A stretch of DNA of 64,000 nt from positions 1 through 64,000 of the forward strand of contig CAKORJ010000003.1 in assembly GCA_934101575.1 (NCBI GenBank), read 5' to 3'. The translations under genes were made by a program, and so were the position numbers. Positions 23,922-32,387 of the stretch are shown here, piece after piece. Origin of the DNA: an uncultured Bacilli bacterium. GTDB taxonomy: Bacteria; Bacillota_I; Bacilli_A; RF39; UBA660. Every line of letters begins with the position of its first letter. The first letter of the stretch is position 1. Below the pieces are notes generated by a model that saw only the letters and a program-made list of their open reading frames with translations, was not told the origin of the DNA and ran no database searches.

Positions 23922-26048
23922 ATGAAGGTAATTAAACGTGATGGTCGTGCAGTTGACTTTGATAGAGAAAAGATTAAAGTTGCTATTTCTAAGGCTAATC
24001 AAGATGTAAGTGAAGAAGAGAGGGTTAGTGATAGACAAATTTTAAATATTATAAAATATATTGAAAGTTTGAATAAAAAGAGAATTTTGGTTGAAGATAT
24101 TCAAGATGTTATTGAAAAGAAACTTATGGATATAAAAAAGTTTGATCTTGCTAAGGCTTATATTATATATCGTTATAATAGGGCTCTTGTACGAAAGAGT
24201 AATACTACGGATGAGTCTATTCTTAGTTTAATTAAGAATGAAAACAAAGAGCTTAATGAGGAGAATTCTAATAAGAATCCTACTGTTGCTTCGACTCAAA
24301 GGGATTATATTGCAGGGGAGGTTTCTCGTGATCTTACTAAGAGAATTCTTCTTCCTGAGAAGATTAGTAAGGCTCATGATGAAGGAGTTTTACATTTCCA
24401 TGATGCTGATTATTTTGTTCAACCGATATTTAATTGTTGTCTTATAAATATAGGCGATATGTTTGATAATGGTACGGTTATGAATGGTAAGATGATTGAG
24501 ACTCCTAAGAGTTTTCAAGTTGCTTGTACTGTTATGACACAAATTATTGCTGCGGTTGCTAGTAATCAATATGGTGGTCAATCTGTTGATGTTAGTCATC
24601 TTGGTAAGTATTTAAGATATAGTCGAGAAAAGTTTAAAAAGAAACTTGCCTCTAAGCATAAGGATAAGCTATCTAAGGAAGAAATAGATGTTTTGGTTGA
24701 TGAAAGATTAAAGGAAGAACTTGCTGCAGGGGTTCAAACTATACAATATCAAATTAATACTTTGATGACTACTAATGGTCAAACTCCTTTTGTTACTTTG
24801 TTCTTATATTTAAGAGAAGATGATCCTTATATTGAAGAAAATGCTATGATTATTGAGGAAATTCTTAATCAAAGATTAAAGGGTATCAAGAATGAAAAGG
24901 GTGTTTATGTTACTCCAGCATTTCCTAAACTTATTTATGTTTTAGATGAACATAATATCTTAAAGGGTGGTAAATATGATTATTTAACTAAGCTTGCTGT
25001 TAAGTGTTCTGCTAAGAGAATGTATCCTGATTATATTTCTGCTAAAAAGATGAGAGAAAATTGTGAGGGTAATGTTTATAGTCCTATGGGATGCCGTAGC
25101 TTTCTTGCTCCTTGGAAAGATAAGGAGGGTAATTATAAGTTTGAAGGAAGATTTAATCAAGGTGTTGTTAGTATTAATTTGCCTCAGATTGGTATTTTGA
25201 GTGAAGGAGATGAGGATAAGTTTTTTGAAATTCTTGATGAAAGACTTGATCTTTGTTTTGAAGCTATTATGTGTCGTCATTATGCTCTTCTTGGAACTTA
25301 TTCTGATACTAGTCCTATTCATTTTCAACATGGAGCTATTGCTAGACTTAAGAAGGGTGAAAAGATTGATAAGCTTTTAAAAGATGGTTATTCTTCTATT
25401 TCACTTGGGTATATTGGAATTTATGAGACTACTAAACTTGTTAAGGGTGTTAGTCATACTGATCCTGTTGGAGAGGAGTTTGCACTTAAACTTATGAATA
25501 AACTTAGAAGTACTACTGATAAGTGGAAAAAAGAAACTGGTATCGGTTTTGCTTTATATGGTACTCCGGCAGAAAGTTTATGTTATAGGTTTGCTCGTAT
25601 TGATAAGGAAAGATTTGGTACAATTAAAGATATAACAGATAAAGGCTATTATACTAATTCTTATCATGTTGATGTTAGAGAAAAGATTGATGCATTTGAT
25701 AAGCTTGCTTTTGAGAGTAAATTTCAAAAGATATCTAGTGGGGGTGCTATTAGTTATGTTGAAATTCCTAATATGAGACATAATTTGAAGGCTCTTGAAG
25801 AACTTGTTAAGTTTATATATGATAATATTCAATATGCGGAATTTAATACTAAGAGTGATTATTGTCATGAATGTGGTTTTGATGGTGAAATAATAATTAA
25901 TAAAAATTTAGAGTGGGAATGTCCTAATTGTGGTAATAAAGATAAAAACAAGATGAATGTTACTCGTAGAACTTGTGGATATCTTGGTGAAAACTTTTGG
26001 AACGAAGGTAAAACAAAGGAAATTTCTCAAAGAGTTTTACATTTGTAG
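23922..26048 (+). CDS. nrdD: Anaerobic ribonucleoside-triphosphate reductase
   Basis: 708 residues. An N-terminal ATP cone (MKVIKRDGRAVDFDREKIKVAISKA) provides allosteric control. The catalytic body includes NCCLINIGDM, GGQSVDVSHLGKY, NGQTPFVTLFLYL and CRSFLAPW. A zinc site with CHECGF and CPNCG precedes the glycyl-radical motif RRTCGYLGENFWNEGK near the C-terminus. The enzyme reduces NTPs to dNTPs in the absence of oxygen and is activated by NrdG, encoded 8 bases downstream. AGAGAGGAG precedes the ATG. With NrdG, Dut and a GNAT protein it forms a nucleotide-metabolism operon. Confidence 0.97.
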   Translation: MKVIKRDGRAVDFDREKIKVAISKANQDVSEEERVSDRQILNIIKYIESLNKKRILVEDIQDVIEKKLMDIKKFDLAKAYIIYRYNRALVRKSNTTDESILSLIKNENKELNEENSNKNPTVASTQRDYIAGEVSRDLTKRILLPEKISKAHDEGVLHFHDADYFVQPIFNCCLINIGDMFDNGTVMNGKMIETPKSFQVACTVMTQIIAAVASNQYGGQSVDVSHLGKYLRYSREKFKKKLASKHKDKLSKEEIDVLVDERLKEELAAGVQTIQYQINTLMTTNGQTPFVTLFLYLREDDPYIEENAMIIEEILNQRLKGIKNEKGVYVTPAFPKLIYVLDEHNILKGGKYDYLTKLAVKCSAKRMYPDYISAKKMRENCEGNVYSPMGCRSFLAPWKDKEGNYKFEGRFNQGVVSINLPQIGILSEGDEDKFFEILDERLDLCFEAIMCRHYALLGTYSDTSPIHFQHGAIARLKKGEKIDKLLKDGYSSISLGYIGIYETTKLVKGVSHTDPVGEEFALKLMNKLRSTTDKWKKETGIGFALYGTPAESLCYRFARIDKERFGTIKDITDKGYYTNSYHVDVREKIDAFDKLAFESKFQKISSGGAISYVEIPNMRHNLKALEELVKFIYDNIQYAEFNTKSDYCHECGFDGEIIINKNLEWECPNCGNKDKNKMNVTRRTCGYLGENFWNEGKTKEISQRVLHL

Positions 26049-26056
26049 GTGATATT

Positions 26057-26599
26057 ATGAAGTATGCGACTATAAAAAAATATGATGTTGCTAATGGCCC
26101 TGGGGTTAGAGTTTCTATATTTGTAAGCGGGTGTAATCATCATTGTAAGGGATGCTTTAATGAAGAAGCTTGGGATTTTAATTATGGAACAGAATTTACT
26201 GATGAGACTATTTCTATTATTATAGATGCTATGAGACCTGATTATATTAGTGGACTTTCTATTTTAGGTGGTGAACCTTTTGAACATGTTAATCAAGTTG
26301 GATTATTAAAGCTTGTTAAGAGTGTTAAAGAGGTATATCCTTATAAAGATATATGGGCTTATTCTGGATTTTTATTTGATCGTGATATTGTAGGCAAGCA
26401 GTCTAAGATTTTTCCAGAGACTAGTGAACTTCTTAAATATATTGATGTTTTAGTTGATGGTAAATTTATTGAAGATAAGAAGAATCCTAATTTGTATTTT
26501 AGAGGTTCTTCTAATCAAAGAATTATTGATGTTAAGGAAAGTTTAGAATTTGGAGAGGTTAGTGAAATTATTATGGAAAAGGAGAAAGTTTTATGTTAG
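26057..26599 (+). CDS. nrdG: Anaerobic ribonucleotide reductase activating protein
   Basis: 180 residues of a radical SAM enzyme. The [4Fe-4S] motif is GCNHHCKGCF (C-x3-C-x2-C), preceded by NGPGVRVSIFVSG and followed by SILGGEPF. It generates the glycyl radical in NrdD using S-adenosylmethionine. GTAGGTGAT precedes the ATG. The gene overlaps dut by seven bases. Confidence 0.96.
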   Translation: MKYATIKKYDVANGPGVRVSIFVSGCNHHCKGCFNEEAWDFNYGTEFTDETISIIIDAMRPDYISGLSILGGEPFEHVNQVGLLKLVKSVKEVYPYKDIWAYSGFLFDRDIVGKQSKIFPETSELLKYIDVLVDGKFIEDKKNPNLYFRGSSNQRIIDVKESLEFGEVSEIIMEKEKVLC

Positions 26600-27039
26600 A
26601 GGGCAAAGTAAATATTAAGAAATTAGATGAAAGGGCTAAGGTTCCAGTTTATGGAACAGAGTTTTCTGGGGGCGCTGATTTATATGCAGTTTTAGATGAA
26701 GATATTGTTATAAAGTCTGGATGTACAGTTTTTGTTAAGACTGGTCTTGCTATGGAAATACCTTATGGTTATGTAGGTCTTATATATGCTAGAAGTGGTC
26801 TTGCTTGTAAGAAGGGTCTTGCACCTGCTAATAAGGTTGGTGTTGTTGATGCAGATTATCGTGGCGAGGTAATGGTTGCACTTCATAATCATTCTTTGGA
26901 TGATATTACTATTGGTAATGGTGAGAGAATTGCTCAACTGGTTATAACTCCATATTTTAGAGCAGATTTTGAGGTTGTTACGGAACTTGAAGATACAGTT
27001 CGTGGTGCTGGAGGATTTGGCTCTACCGGGGTGAAGTAA
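26593..27039 (+). CDS. dut: dUTP diphosphatase (dUTPase)
   Basis: 148 residues of the trimeric dUTPase family. Motifs in order: FSGGADLYA (1), ARSGLACKKGL (2), NKVGVVDADYRGEVMV (3), GERIAQLVI (4) and RGAGGFGSTG (5, the flexible C-terminal arm). It hydrolyses dUTP to dUMP and pyrophosphate, keeping uracil out of DNA and feeding thymidylate synthesis. Start ATG after GGAGAAAG, overlapping nrdG. Its stop overlaps the start of the next gene (TAATG). Confidence 0.96.
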   Translation: MLEGKVNIKKLDERAKVPVYGTEFSGGADLYAVLDEDIVIKSGCTVFVKTGLAMEIPYGYVGLIYARSGLACKKGLAPANKVGVVDADYRGEVMVALHNHSLDDITIGNGERIAQLVITPYFRADFEVVTELEDTVRGAGGFGSTGVK

Positions 27040-27455
27040 TGTTTTTTAGGAAAATAAAAGAGTCTGAACTTGATATTGCAAAAAAAATTTATTTTGAATC
27101 TTTTGATGAAGATGTTGTAAGTAATGTTTGTTATAATAAAGATAACATTTATGTAGTTGGTGAAGGATCTACTATTATGGGAATGTGTATGATTGATTAT
27201 ATTGATCATATATTTACTGGTAACTGTGTTGCTTATTTGAATGATGTTTGTGTTGATAGGAAATTTCGTGGAATGGGTGTAGGTACTTTTATGCTTAATG
27301 AAGTTGAGCGTGTAGCCAATTCTTATGGTGCATTTTCTATAATGCTTACTTCTAATGAAAAGAGATGTAGTGCAATTAATTTATACAAAAATCATGGGTT
27401 TGAGATTTATGATACTAATATATTTAAAAAAGATTTGAAACAAAAAAATGAATGA
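27039..27455 (+). CDS. GNAT-family N-acetyltransferase
   Basis: 138 residues with the acetyl-CoA binding motif VDRKFRGMGVGTFML (R-x-x-G-x-G/A) and the following SAINLYKNHGFEIYD typical of GNAT enzymes. Substrate unknown; many such proteins acetylate amino groups of proteins or antibiotics. It is the last gene of the nrdD-nrdG-dut unit, coupled to dut by TAATG, and is followed by a clear terminator. Confidence 0.9.
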   Translation: MFFRKIKESELDIAKKIYFESFDEDVVSNVCYNKDNIYVVGEGSTIMGMCMIDYIDHIFTGNCVAYLNDVCVDRKFRGMGVGTFMLNEVERVANSYGAFSIMLTSNEKRCSAINLYKNHGFEIYDTNIFKKDLKQKNE

Positions 27456-27481
27456 TATTGTTTTATAGCATTCATTTTTTT
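27443..27481. terminator. Bidirectional terminator after the nrd operon
   Basis: AAAAAATGAATG (27443-27454) pairs with CATTCATTTTTT (27469-27480); it also lies at the end of the minus-strand gene at 27485. Confidence 0.85.
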
Positions 27482-27484
27482 CAT

Positions 27485-28606
27485 CTATTTTTTATTTTTT
27501 GTTTTTGCTTTTTGTTTATCTTTACTATTTGCTTTTTTAATAGCTAGATAATATATTTTTTGAGTTACAGGAATATTTTTTTCTTTTAATGTTTCTACAA
27601 TGCTTAATTTTTCTTCTCTTGTTACTTCTGTTCCAGAGTTTTCTATATATTGATCATTTTTATCAAATTTAGCATTTAGAATCATTCTTTCATCTAATAA
27701 AGTTTTTAATTCATGTTCTGTACATGGTTTCATATTTTTGTTTTTTGCTATGAATTTTGAGTTTAATAATATATAATTTGCTGATGATAATTCTTTTTGA
27801 TTTATCATTTTTTTACATATTAAATCAAATTCTTCGACTGGAATTGTTGTTAATGAATAGTAGTCAAGTATTGTAAAATCTTGTGGTTTTTCTCTTAATG
27901 TCTTTATTATATCTGGAATGTTTTGTTTTAATGTTTCTATTTGCTTTGCTCTTTCTTTTTCTATTTTATGCAATAGAATTGTATATGTCATTGATTCGTT
28001 TTCTTTTATGAGATTTACATATTCTTCGAATTCTTGGCTAGTTATATTTGCCTCTTGGCATATATCTTCTTTTGTTGCTGTATCATTTATTGCATAAGAC
28101 ATTATTATTCTATGAGCTCTTTTTAGTTTTTCTTCGTCTATTTCTTGTTTTTTTATAACTCTTTTATCTTTTTGTCTATATATAGTTATATCGTGTTTTA
28201 ACTTTTTAAGTATTTGTTTATATTCTTCTGTTCTATATTTTATGGCATATGTTGGAATTTTTTCTAGTATTACTTTTAGGTTTGTTTCAGAGCTATCAAT
28301 CAGTTTTATTATTTCTTGCTCTTCTGTTTCATCACTTAGTTTTTCGAATAGTATAAATAAAGATGGAGTTAACATATTGCGTTTTAATTTTCTATTTAAC
28401 TCTAGTGTTTGATAGAATTCTTCTTTTGGAATATTTAAATATTTTGTAGCATATGTTAATGCGCCTTTTCTAATTGTTGATATATCTAGTTCTGGAGTTC
28501 TTATATTCTTTAACTTTTCTGTTTGCCAATTTGCTTGTTTCCAGTATTCATAGTAATATTTAAATACTTCTAATTCTATTTGTTCTTTTTTTGCTTCTTT
28601 TTCCAT
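27485..28606 (-). CDS. Hypothetical helical protein, 373 aa
   Basis: Not recognised. Soluble, strongly charged, and helical throughout, with segments such as FYQTLELNRKLKR, EDICQEANITSQEFEEYVNLI and REEKLSIVETLKEKNIPVT that look like tandem helical-bundle or helix-turn-helix-like units. The C-terminus is very Lys-rich (KQKAKTKNKK), suggesting nucleic acid or ribosome contact, but this is inference. ATG at 28606 follows AAAGGTGA. It lies 11 bases downstream of the deformylase gene on the same strand, so the two are an operon. Confidence 0.75.
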   Translation of the reverse strand: MEKEAKKEQIELEVFKYYYEYWKQANWQTEKLKNIRTPELDISTIRKGALTYATKYLNIPKEEFYQTLELNRKLKRNMLTPSLFILFEKLSDETEEQEIIKLIDSSETNLKVILEKIPTYAIKYRTEEYKQILKKLKHDITIYRQKDKRVIKKQEIDEEKLKRAHRIIMSYAINDTATKEDICQEANITSQEFEEYVNLIKENESMTYTILLHKIEKERAKQIETLKQNIPDIIKTLREKPQDFTILDYYSLTTIPVEEFDLICKKMINQKELSSANYILLNSKFIAKNKNMKPCTEHELKTLLDERMILNAKFDKNDQYIENSGTEVTREEKLSIVETLKEKNIPVTQKIYYLAIKKANSKDKQKAKTKNKK

Positions 28607-28617
28607 ATTTTCACCTT

Positions 28618-29169
28618 TTATATTGGCCTATAAATATCTTCATATTTATAAGGATCTTTTTTATCAATTTTATCTGTAAATAGTATTCCATTTAAGTGAT
28701 CTAATTCATGTTGGAATGCTACGGCAAGTTCTTCTCTTCCTCTTATTTTTATTTTATTACCATCTATATCATATCCTTCTAGGGTTATTCTTGCATGTCT
28801 TGGTACTATTCCTTCAATTTCTCTGTTTACACTTAAGCATCCTTCACCTTCTTCGACGTAGATCATTTCTTCCGATGTTGATACTATTTTTGGATTAATT
28901 ATTATATAAGTTTTAAATGTTTCTTTTTGTTCTTGTTCGTGTACTATGACAAAATATCTTTTATCTATTCCAAGTTGGATTGCTGCCATGCCCATGCCTG
29001 GTCTTAAGTTATACTTTTCTGCCAGTTTTTCTATTTGACTATTTGTTAAATATTCTATTATTAGTTCTATTGTTTTTTTATCTTTTTCATCTAATGGAAA
29101 AGTTACTTCTTTACTTATTTTTCTAAGTCTTTTGTCCTTTTCATCTAAGATATCTTTATTTTTTAACAT
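28618..29169 (-). CDS. def: Peptide deformylase
   Basis: 183 residues. All three family motifs are present: GMGMAAIQLGI (GxGxAAxQ), EEGEGCLSV (EGCLS, metal Cys) and QHELDHLNG (HExxH). It removes the formyl group from N-terminal Met of nascent proteins. Length and the inserted loops match the Gram-positive type 2 class. ATG at 29169 after GAGGTGAT; a minus-strand TATAAT with a 17-base spacer to TTTCAA lies just upstream. Confidence 0.96.
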   Translation of the reverse strand: MLKNKDILDEKDKRLRKISKEVTFPLDEKDKKTIELIIEYLTNSQIEKLAEKYNLRPGMGMAAIQLGIDKRYFVIVHEQEQKETFKTYIIINPKIVSTSEEMIYVEEGEGCLSVNREIEGIVPRHARITLEGYDIDGNKIKIRGREELAVAFQHELDHLNGILFTDKIDKKDPYKYEDIYRPI

Positions 29170-29235
29170 ACTATCACCTCAAAGACAAGTGTATTATAAC
29201 ATAAATTTTATAATTTTGAAAGAAAAAGTTTCATT

Positions 29236-29264
29236 AAAAAAGATTTAAGTTTAGTTAAATCTTT
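29236..29264 (-). terminator. Terminator of the sortase gene
   Basis: On the minus strand AAAGATTTAA, a short loop and TTAAATCTTTTTT follow the sortase stop codon. Confidence 0.75.
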
Positions 29265-30081
29265 AGTTTGTTTTTCTTTTTTCTTTTTTTATTAATTTTG
29301 CATGAAGTACAACTTTTTCTTTTTTATCCCAACAGGTTGATAGAGTTAATATGTTATCTGTATCATTTACTGTTGTATTAAAATTATGATAACTTCTTTT
29401 TATTAGTTTGTCTGTTAATTTTTTGAAATCTTTATTTGTGTTAAATTTAATTTGTAGATAGTCATTTGTTGTAGGAATGTGATAGACACTGAAAACTTGC
29501 CATAGGGTGTTTTCATATTCTGTTGAGAGTCTTACTACGTAGTTTTCTTCATTATCTAACCATCCACTTGATATGATGTTTTTTAGTGAGCCAAACATTG
29601 TTTTATCTTGCATTCCATGGGCATATATTATGGTGTTTCTATTTTCTATGGAAGTGTTGTTTCTATAATCTAGGAAGACCCATCCTGCTCCATTATAACT
29701 TTTATCGAATGAGTGATTTAAATAATAATCATTATTTGTTGTTTGAACGAATGGGTAATTTATATTTGTACCTTTTACTTGGATCCATCCTACTGTTTGA
29801 TCATTTTCTTGTTTTAATTTTGAAAAATCTACATTTATTAGTTTCATTTTTATGTAATCCCAGTAGGGGTTGAATTTATCAATATTTTTTTGTTTTATTA
29901 TTTCTGTGTTTTTGTTATCAGATATTTCTGTTATATTTTTATCGAATTCTTGATTTTTTGTTTTATGGGAATCTATTTTCCATAGTATTACTTTTGTTAG
30001 TGAGAACAAAAATATTATTATTAATAGTATTAATATTATTATCATTATTGTTTTCTTTTTTTTATATTTATTATTTTTCAT
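29263..30081 (-). CDS. srtB: Class B sortase
   Basis: 272 residues from the ATG at 30081, which has AGGTGATTTT upstream; the reading frame to 30198 runs into the previous gene's region and is not the start. A signal anchor lies at 11-34. The catalytic part has QVKGTNINYPFVQTTNNDYYLNHSFD, YAHGMQDKTMFGSL (catalytic His), TLSTCWD (catalytic Cys) and KVVLHAKLI (Arg/His region). Sortases attach proteins with an NPQTN- or LPxTG-like signal to peptidoglycan. No clear sorting signal is seen in the surface proteins of this window. Confidence 0.92.
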   Translation of the reverse strand: MKNNKYKKKKTIMIIILILLIIIFLFSLTKVILWKIDSHKTKNQEFDKNITEISDNKNTEIIKQKNIDKFNPYWDYIKMKLINVDFSKLKQENDQTVGWIQVKGTNINYPFVQTTNNDYYLNHSFDKSYNGAGWVFLDYRNNTSIENRNTIIYAHGMQDKTMFGSLKNIISSGWLDNEENYVVRLSTEYENTLWQVFSVYHIPTTNDYLQIKFNTNKDFKKLTDKLIKRSYHNFNTTVNDTDNILTLSTCWDKKEKVVLHAKLIKKEKRKTN

Positions 30082-30145
30082 AAAATCACCTATTGTTATT
30101 AATATGATATCATATTTTGTTGGTGTTTTTAATATATAATTTAAA

Positions 30146-30168
30146 AGAATTGCTAAAAAAGCAACTCT
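30146..30168 (-). terminator. Terminator of the YjcZ-like small gene
   Basis: On the minus strand AGAGTTGCT, loop of T/A, AGCAATTCT (one G-U) and then TTTT. Confidence 0.65.
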
Positions 30169-30175
30169 CTTTTTA

Positions 30176-30337
30176 TTAGCTCCAGTTTCTAGCGCCAATT
30201 ATAATTATTAGTAGAATAAATAAAACTAGGATTATAGCGTATCCATTGGAGTATCCTCCATTATAATATCCACCATAATTCATTGGTGTACAACCGCATC
30301 CTTGACCATAGCCATAGGAATTTCCGTAATAATACAT
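30176..30337 (-). CDS. YjcZ-family small Gly/Tyr-rich membrane protein, 53 aa
   Basis: A small gene translated from the minus strand: MYYYGNSYGYGQGCGC, a Gly/Tyr/Asn-rich first half, then a single membrane segment YAIILVLFILLIIIIG ending in ARNWS. This is the layout of YjcZ-family proteins of spore formers (Gly-rich head, hydrophobic tail ending with GA and Trp). AAGGAGG is six bases from the ATG at 30337; the ATG at 30343 is too close. Function in the family is poorly known; some members appear in spores. It is a monocistronic unit with its own terminator. Confidence 0.82.
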   Translation of the reverse strand: MYYYGNSYGYGQGCGCTPMNYGGYYNGGYSNGYAIILVLFILLIIIIGARNWS

Positions 30338-30467
30338 ATACATCCTCCTTTTTAATATCTAATATAGTTTATTATAATTCTACAGTTTTTGACATTATAA
30401 AAAACTATTTTATTAAAAAAAATATTATTTATTATGTTTTTATGATATTATATTATAGAGGTAGATT

Positions 30468-31604
30468 ATGTTAAGAGTATTTAAAAAAATAGATAAACCA
30501 CTTTTAATTGTTTCAGTAATATTATTTGCACTTGGTCTTGTTACTATTTATTCTGCATCTAATGTTACTGCGTATATGCTTAATGAAGCTGATCCAAGTA
30601 GATATTTTTTGAAGGAGTTAGTTTTTTTAACTGTTGGTTTTTTTGTTTGTTTATTTTTTATTATGATTCCTACCCGGAAGTATTATGGTTTTTCTTGGCT
30701 TGCTACTATTGGTATATCGGGAGTCATTGTGGTTCTTTCTGTTTTAGGACAGGTTATAAATGGTATGAGTGGGTGGATTAACTATAATGGTTTAGGTATT
30801 CAGCCTAGTGAATTTGTTAAGATTGCTATTATTCCACTTATTGCTACTTATTATGATAGAAATGTTAAGTATAAGGATAATTTTATTAGGATGATGATTC
30901 CTATGTTTGTTGCTTTTGTTGTGGCTGGTACGATTGTGTTTCAGGGCGATTTGGGTACTGCTATAATATTTGTTGGTCTTTGTTTACTTATGTTTTTTAT
31001 ATCGCCGGTTGCGGGAAAGATAAAATTTAAAATATTTGGGATAGGTATTATATTTGCAGCATTTGTTGCTATGCTTGTTATTGCTTGTGGTGATAAACTT
31101 ATTCCAGCGGATAAACTTGAAAGGTTTAATTTTAACAATCCTTGTAGTAGATATATTACAACAGGAAATCAGTTGTGTAATGGATATATTGCTATTAATG
31201 GTGGAGGTCTTACTGGAAAAGGACTTGGTAATAGTACTCAAAAGTATTTGTATTTACCAGAGGCTCATACTGATTTTGTTTTTGCTATATTTGTAGAGGA
31301 GACAGGTATAGTTGGAGCTATTTGTTTATTTGCTTTATATTTTATTTTAATTGTTAGGATTATTGTTATTGGAAAACGATCTAGTTTTATATCTGGTAGA
31401 TTAATTTGTTTTGGTGTTGCTTTTTATATATTTATGCATATTATGGTTAATTTAACTGGAGTTATGGGTCTTCTTCCAATGACAGGGGTTCCACTTCCTT
31501 TTATGAGCTATGGTGGTAGTGTTTGTTGGTGTACTTTACTTGCTCTTGCTATGGTTCAAAGAGTTAGTTATGAAAATAATGTTAGAGCTTCTGTAAAAAA
31601 ATAA
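30468..31604 (+). CDS. ftsW: SEDS-family peptidoglycan polymerase (FtsW/RodA)
   Basis: 378 residues and about ten membrane helices. SEDS signatures: LGLVTIYSAS at the N-terminus, GMSGWINYNGLGIQPSEFVKI (the W-x-x-x-x-x-x-xQPSE motif), FQGDLGTAIIF and the C-terminal MTGVPLPFMSYGGS. These proteins are lipid II glycosyltransferases working with a class B PBP in division or elongation. Which of FtsW or RodA this is cannot be told without a partner; no PBP gene is next to it. AGAGGTAGAT precedes the ATG. Confidence 0.93.
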   Translation: MLRVFKKIDKPLLIVSVILFALGLVTIYSASNVTAYMLNEADPSRYFLKELVFLTVGFFVCLFFIMIPTRKYYGFSWLATIGISGVIVVLSVLGQVINGMSGWINYNGLGIQPSEFVKIAIIPLIATYYDRNVKYKDNFIRMMIPMFVAFVVAGTIVFQGDLGTAIIFVGLCLLMFFISPVAGKIKFKIFGIGIIFAAFVAMLVIACGDKLIPADKLERFNFNNPCSRYITTGNQLCNGYIAINGGGLTGKGLGNSTQKYLYLPEAHTDFVFAIFVEETGIVGAICLFALYFILIVRIIVIGKRSSFISGRLICFGVAFYIFMHIMVNLTGVMGLLPMTGVPLPFMSYGGSVCWCTLLALAMVQRVSYENNVRASVKK

Positions 31605-31621
31605 AAAGTTTTGAATAATTA

Positions 31622-31666
31622 AGGTGTAACACCTCTTATTTGGTAATTATAAAGTAGGAGGTGTTT
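31622..31666 (+). promoter_or_regulatory. Alternative hairpins covering the comEA ribosome binding site
   Basis: AACACCTC (31628-31635) is complementary to GAGGTGTT (31658-31665), which contains the Shine-Dalgarno of comEA. A competing short hairpin AGGTGT-A-ACACCT (31622-31634) uses the same middle segment. The larger hairpin is followed by TTTT and could instead be a terminator between the ftsW-like gene and comEA. Confidence 0.55.
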
Positions 31667-31670
31667 TATT

Positions 31671-32387
31671 GTGGAAAAATTTATTATGTTTTATTCAAAG
31701 TATCGTGATTATATTTTATGTGCAATTATATTAATTGTTATGCTTGGGGTTCAAGCTGTTTTCTTTTGGTATTTTTCTAATGATATTAATAATCTAAGAA
31801 AGGATTTTGATAAAAGAAATATATATTCTGTTAAAGTTGATAAAGGGGTTTCTAATAAGCTTATTGTGGATATAAAAGGCGAGGTTAAAAAGCCTGGTGT
31901 TTATTATCTTGATAAGGGTAAAAGGGTTATTGATGTTGTAAATAAAGCTGGAGGTTTTACTATTGATGCGGATAGTTCTGCTAATAATTTGAGCAAAAAA
32001 ATTTTTGATGAAATGGTTATAGTTATTTATAGTAAGGATGAAATAAGAGATTTTGTGCATACTAAAGAGAATCAAGCTATTGTAGAGGAAAAATGTACTA
32101 GTGATATTGTATCTAATAATTCTTGTTATACTGTTTCTAAGGATAGTAAAACTAATGATAAGATTACTTCATCTAAAAATAATTCTTCTAGTGAGAAGAA
32201 ACTTGTTTCTATAAATGATGCTACTTTAGAGGAATTAATGACCTTGTCTGGAATTGGTGAGTCTAAGGCTAAAGCAATTATTGAATATAGATCTAAGAAG
32301 AAATTTAATACTATTGAAGAGCTAAAGGAAGTTTCTGGGATAGGGGATTCTTTATTTGAAAAGATTAAAGGTAATATTACAGTGTAA
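31671..32387 (+). CDS. comEA: Competence protein ComEA
   Basis: 238 residues, GTG start at 31671 after GGAGGTG. A signal anchor lies at 13-35. An SLBB-type domain (LIVDIKGEVKKPGVYYLDKGKRVIDVVNKAGGF; about 64-125) is followed by a Lys/Ser-rich linker and a C-terminal helix-hairpin-helix pair (ISINDATLEELMTLSGIGESKAKAIIEYR and FNTIEELKEVSGIGDSLFEKI). ComEA binds double-stranded DNA at the cell surface and delivers it to the ComEC pore during transformation. comEC overlaps its 3' end. Confidence 0.95.
   Translation: MEKFIMFYSKYRDYILCAIILIVMLGVQAVFFWYFSNDINNLRKDFDKRNIYSVKVDKGVSNKLIVDIKGEVKKPGVYYLDKGKRVIDVVNKAGGFTIDADSSANNLSKKIFDEMVIVIYSKDEIRDFVHTKENQAIVEEKCTSDIVSNNSCYTVSKDSKTNDKITSSKNNSSSEKKLVSINDATLEELMTLSGIGESKAKAIIEYRSKKKFNTIEELKEVSGIGDSLFEKIKGNITV

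Noticed and set aside
30283..30474. A 63-residue + strand ORF before the ftsW-like gene
   Set aside because: It is the antisense of the YjcZ-like small gene and has no binding site.
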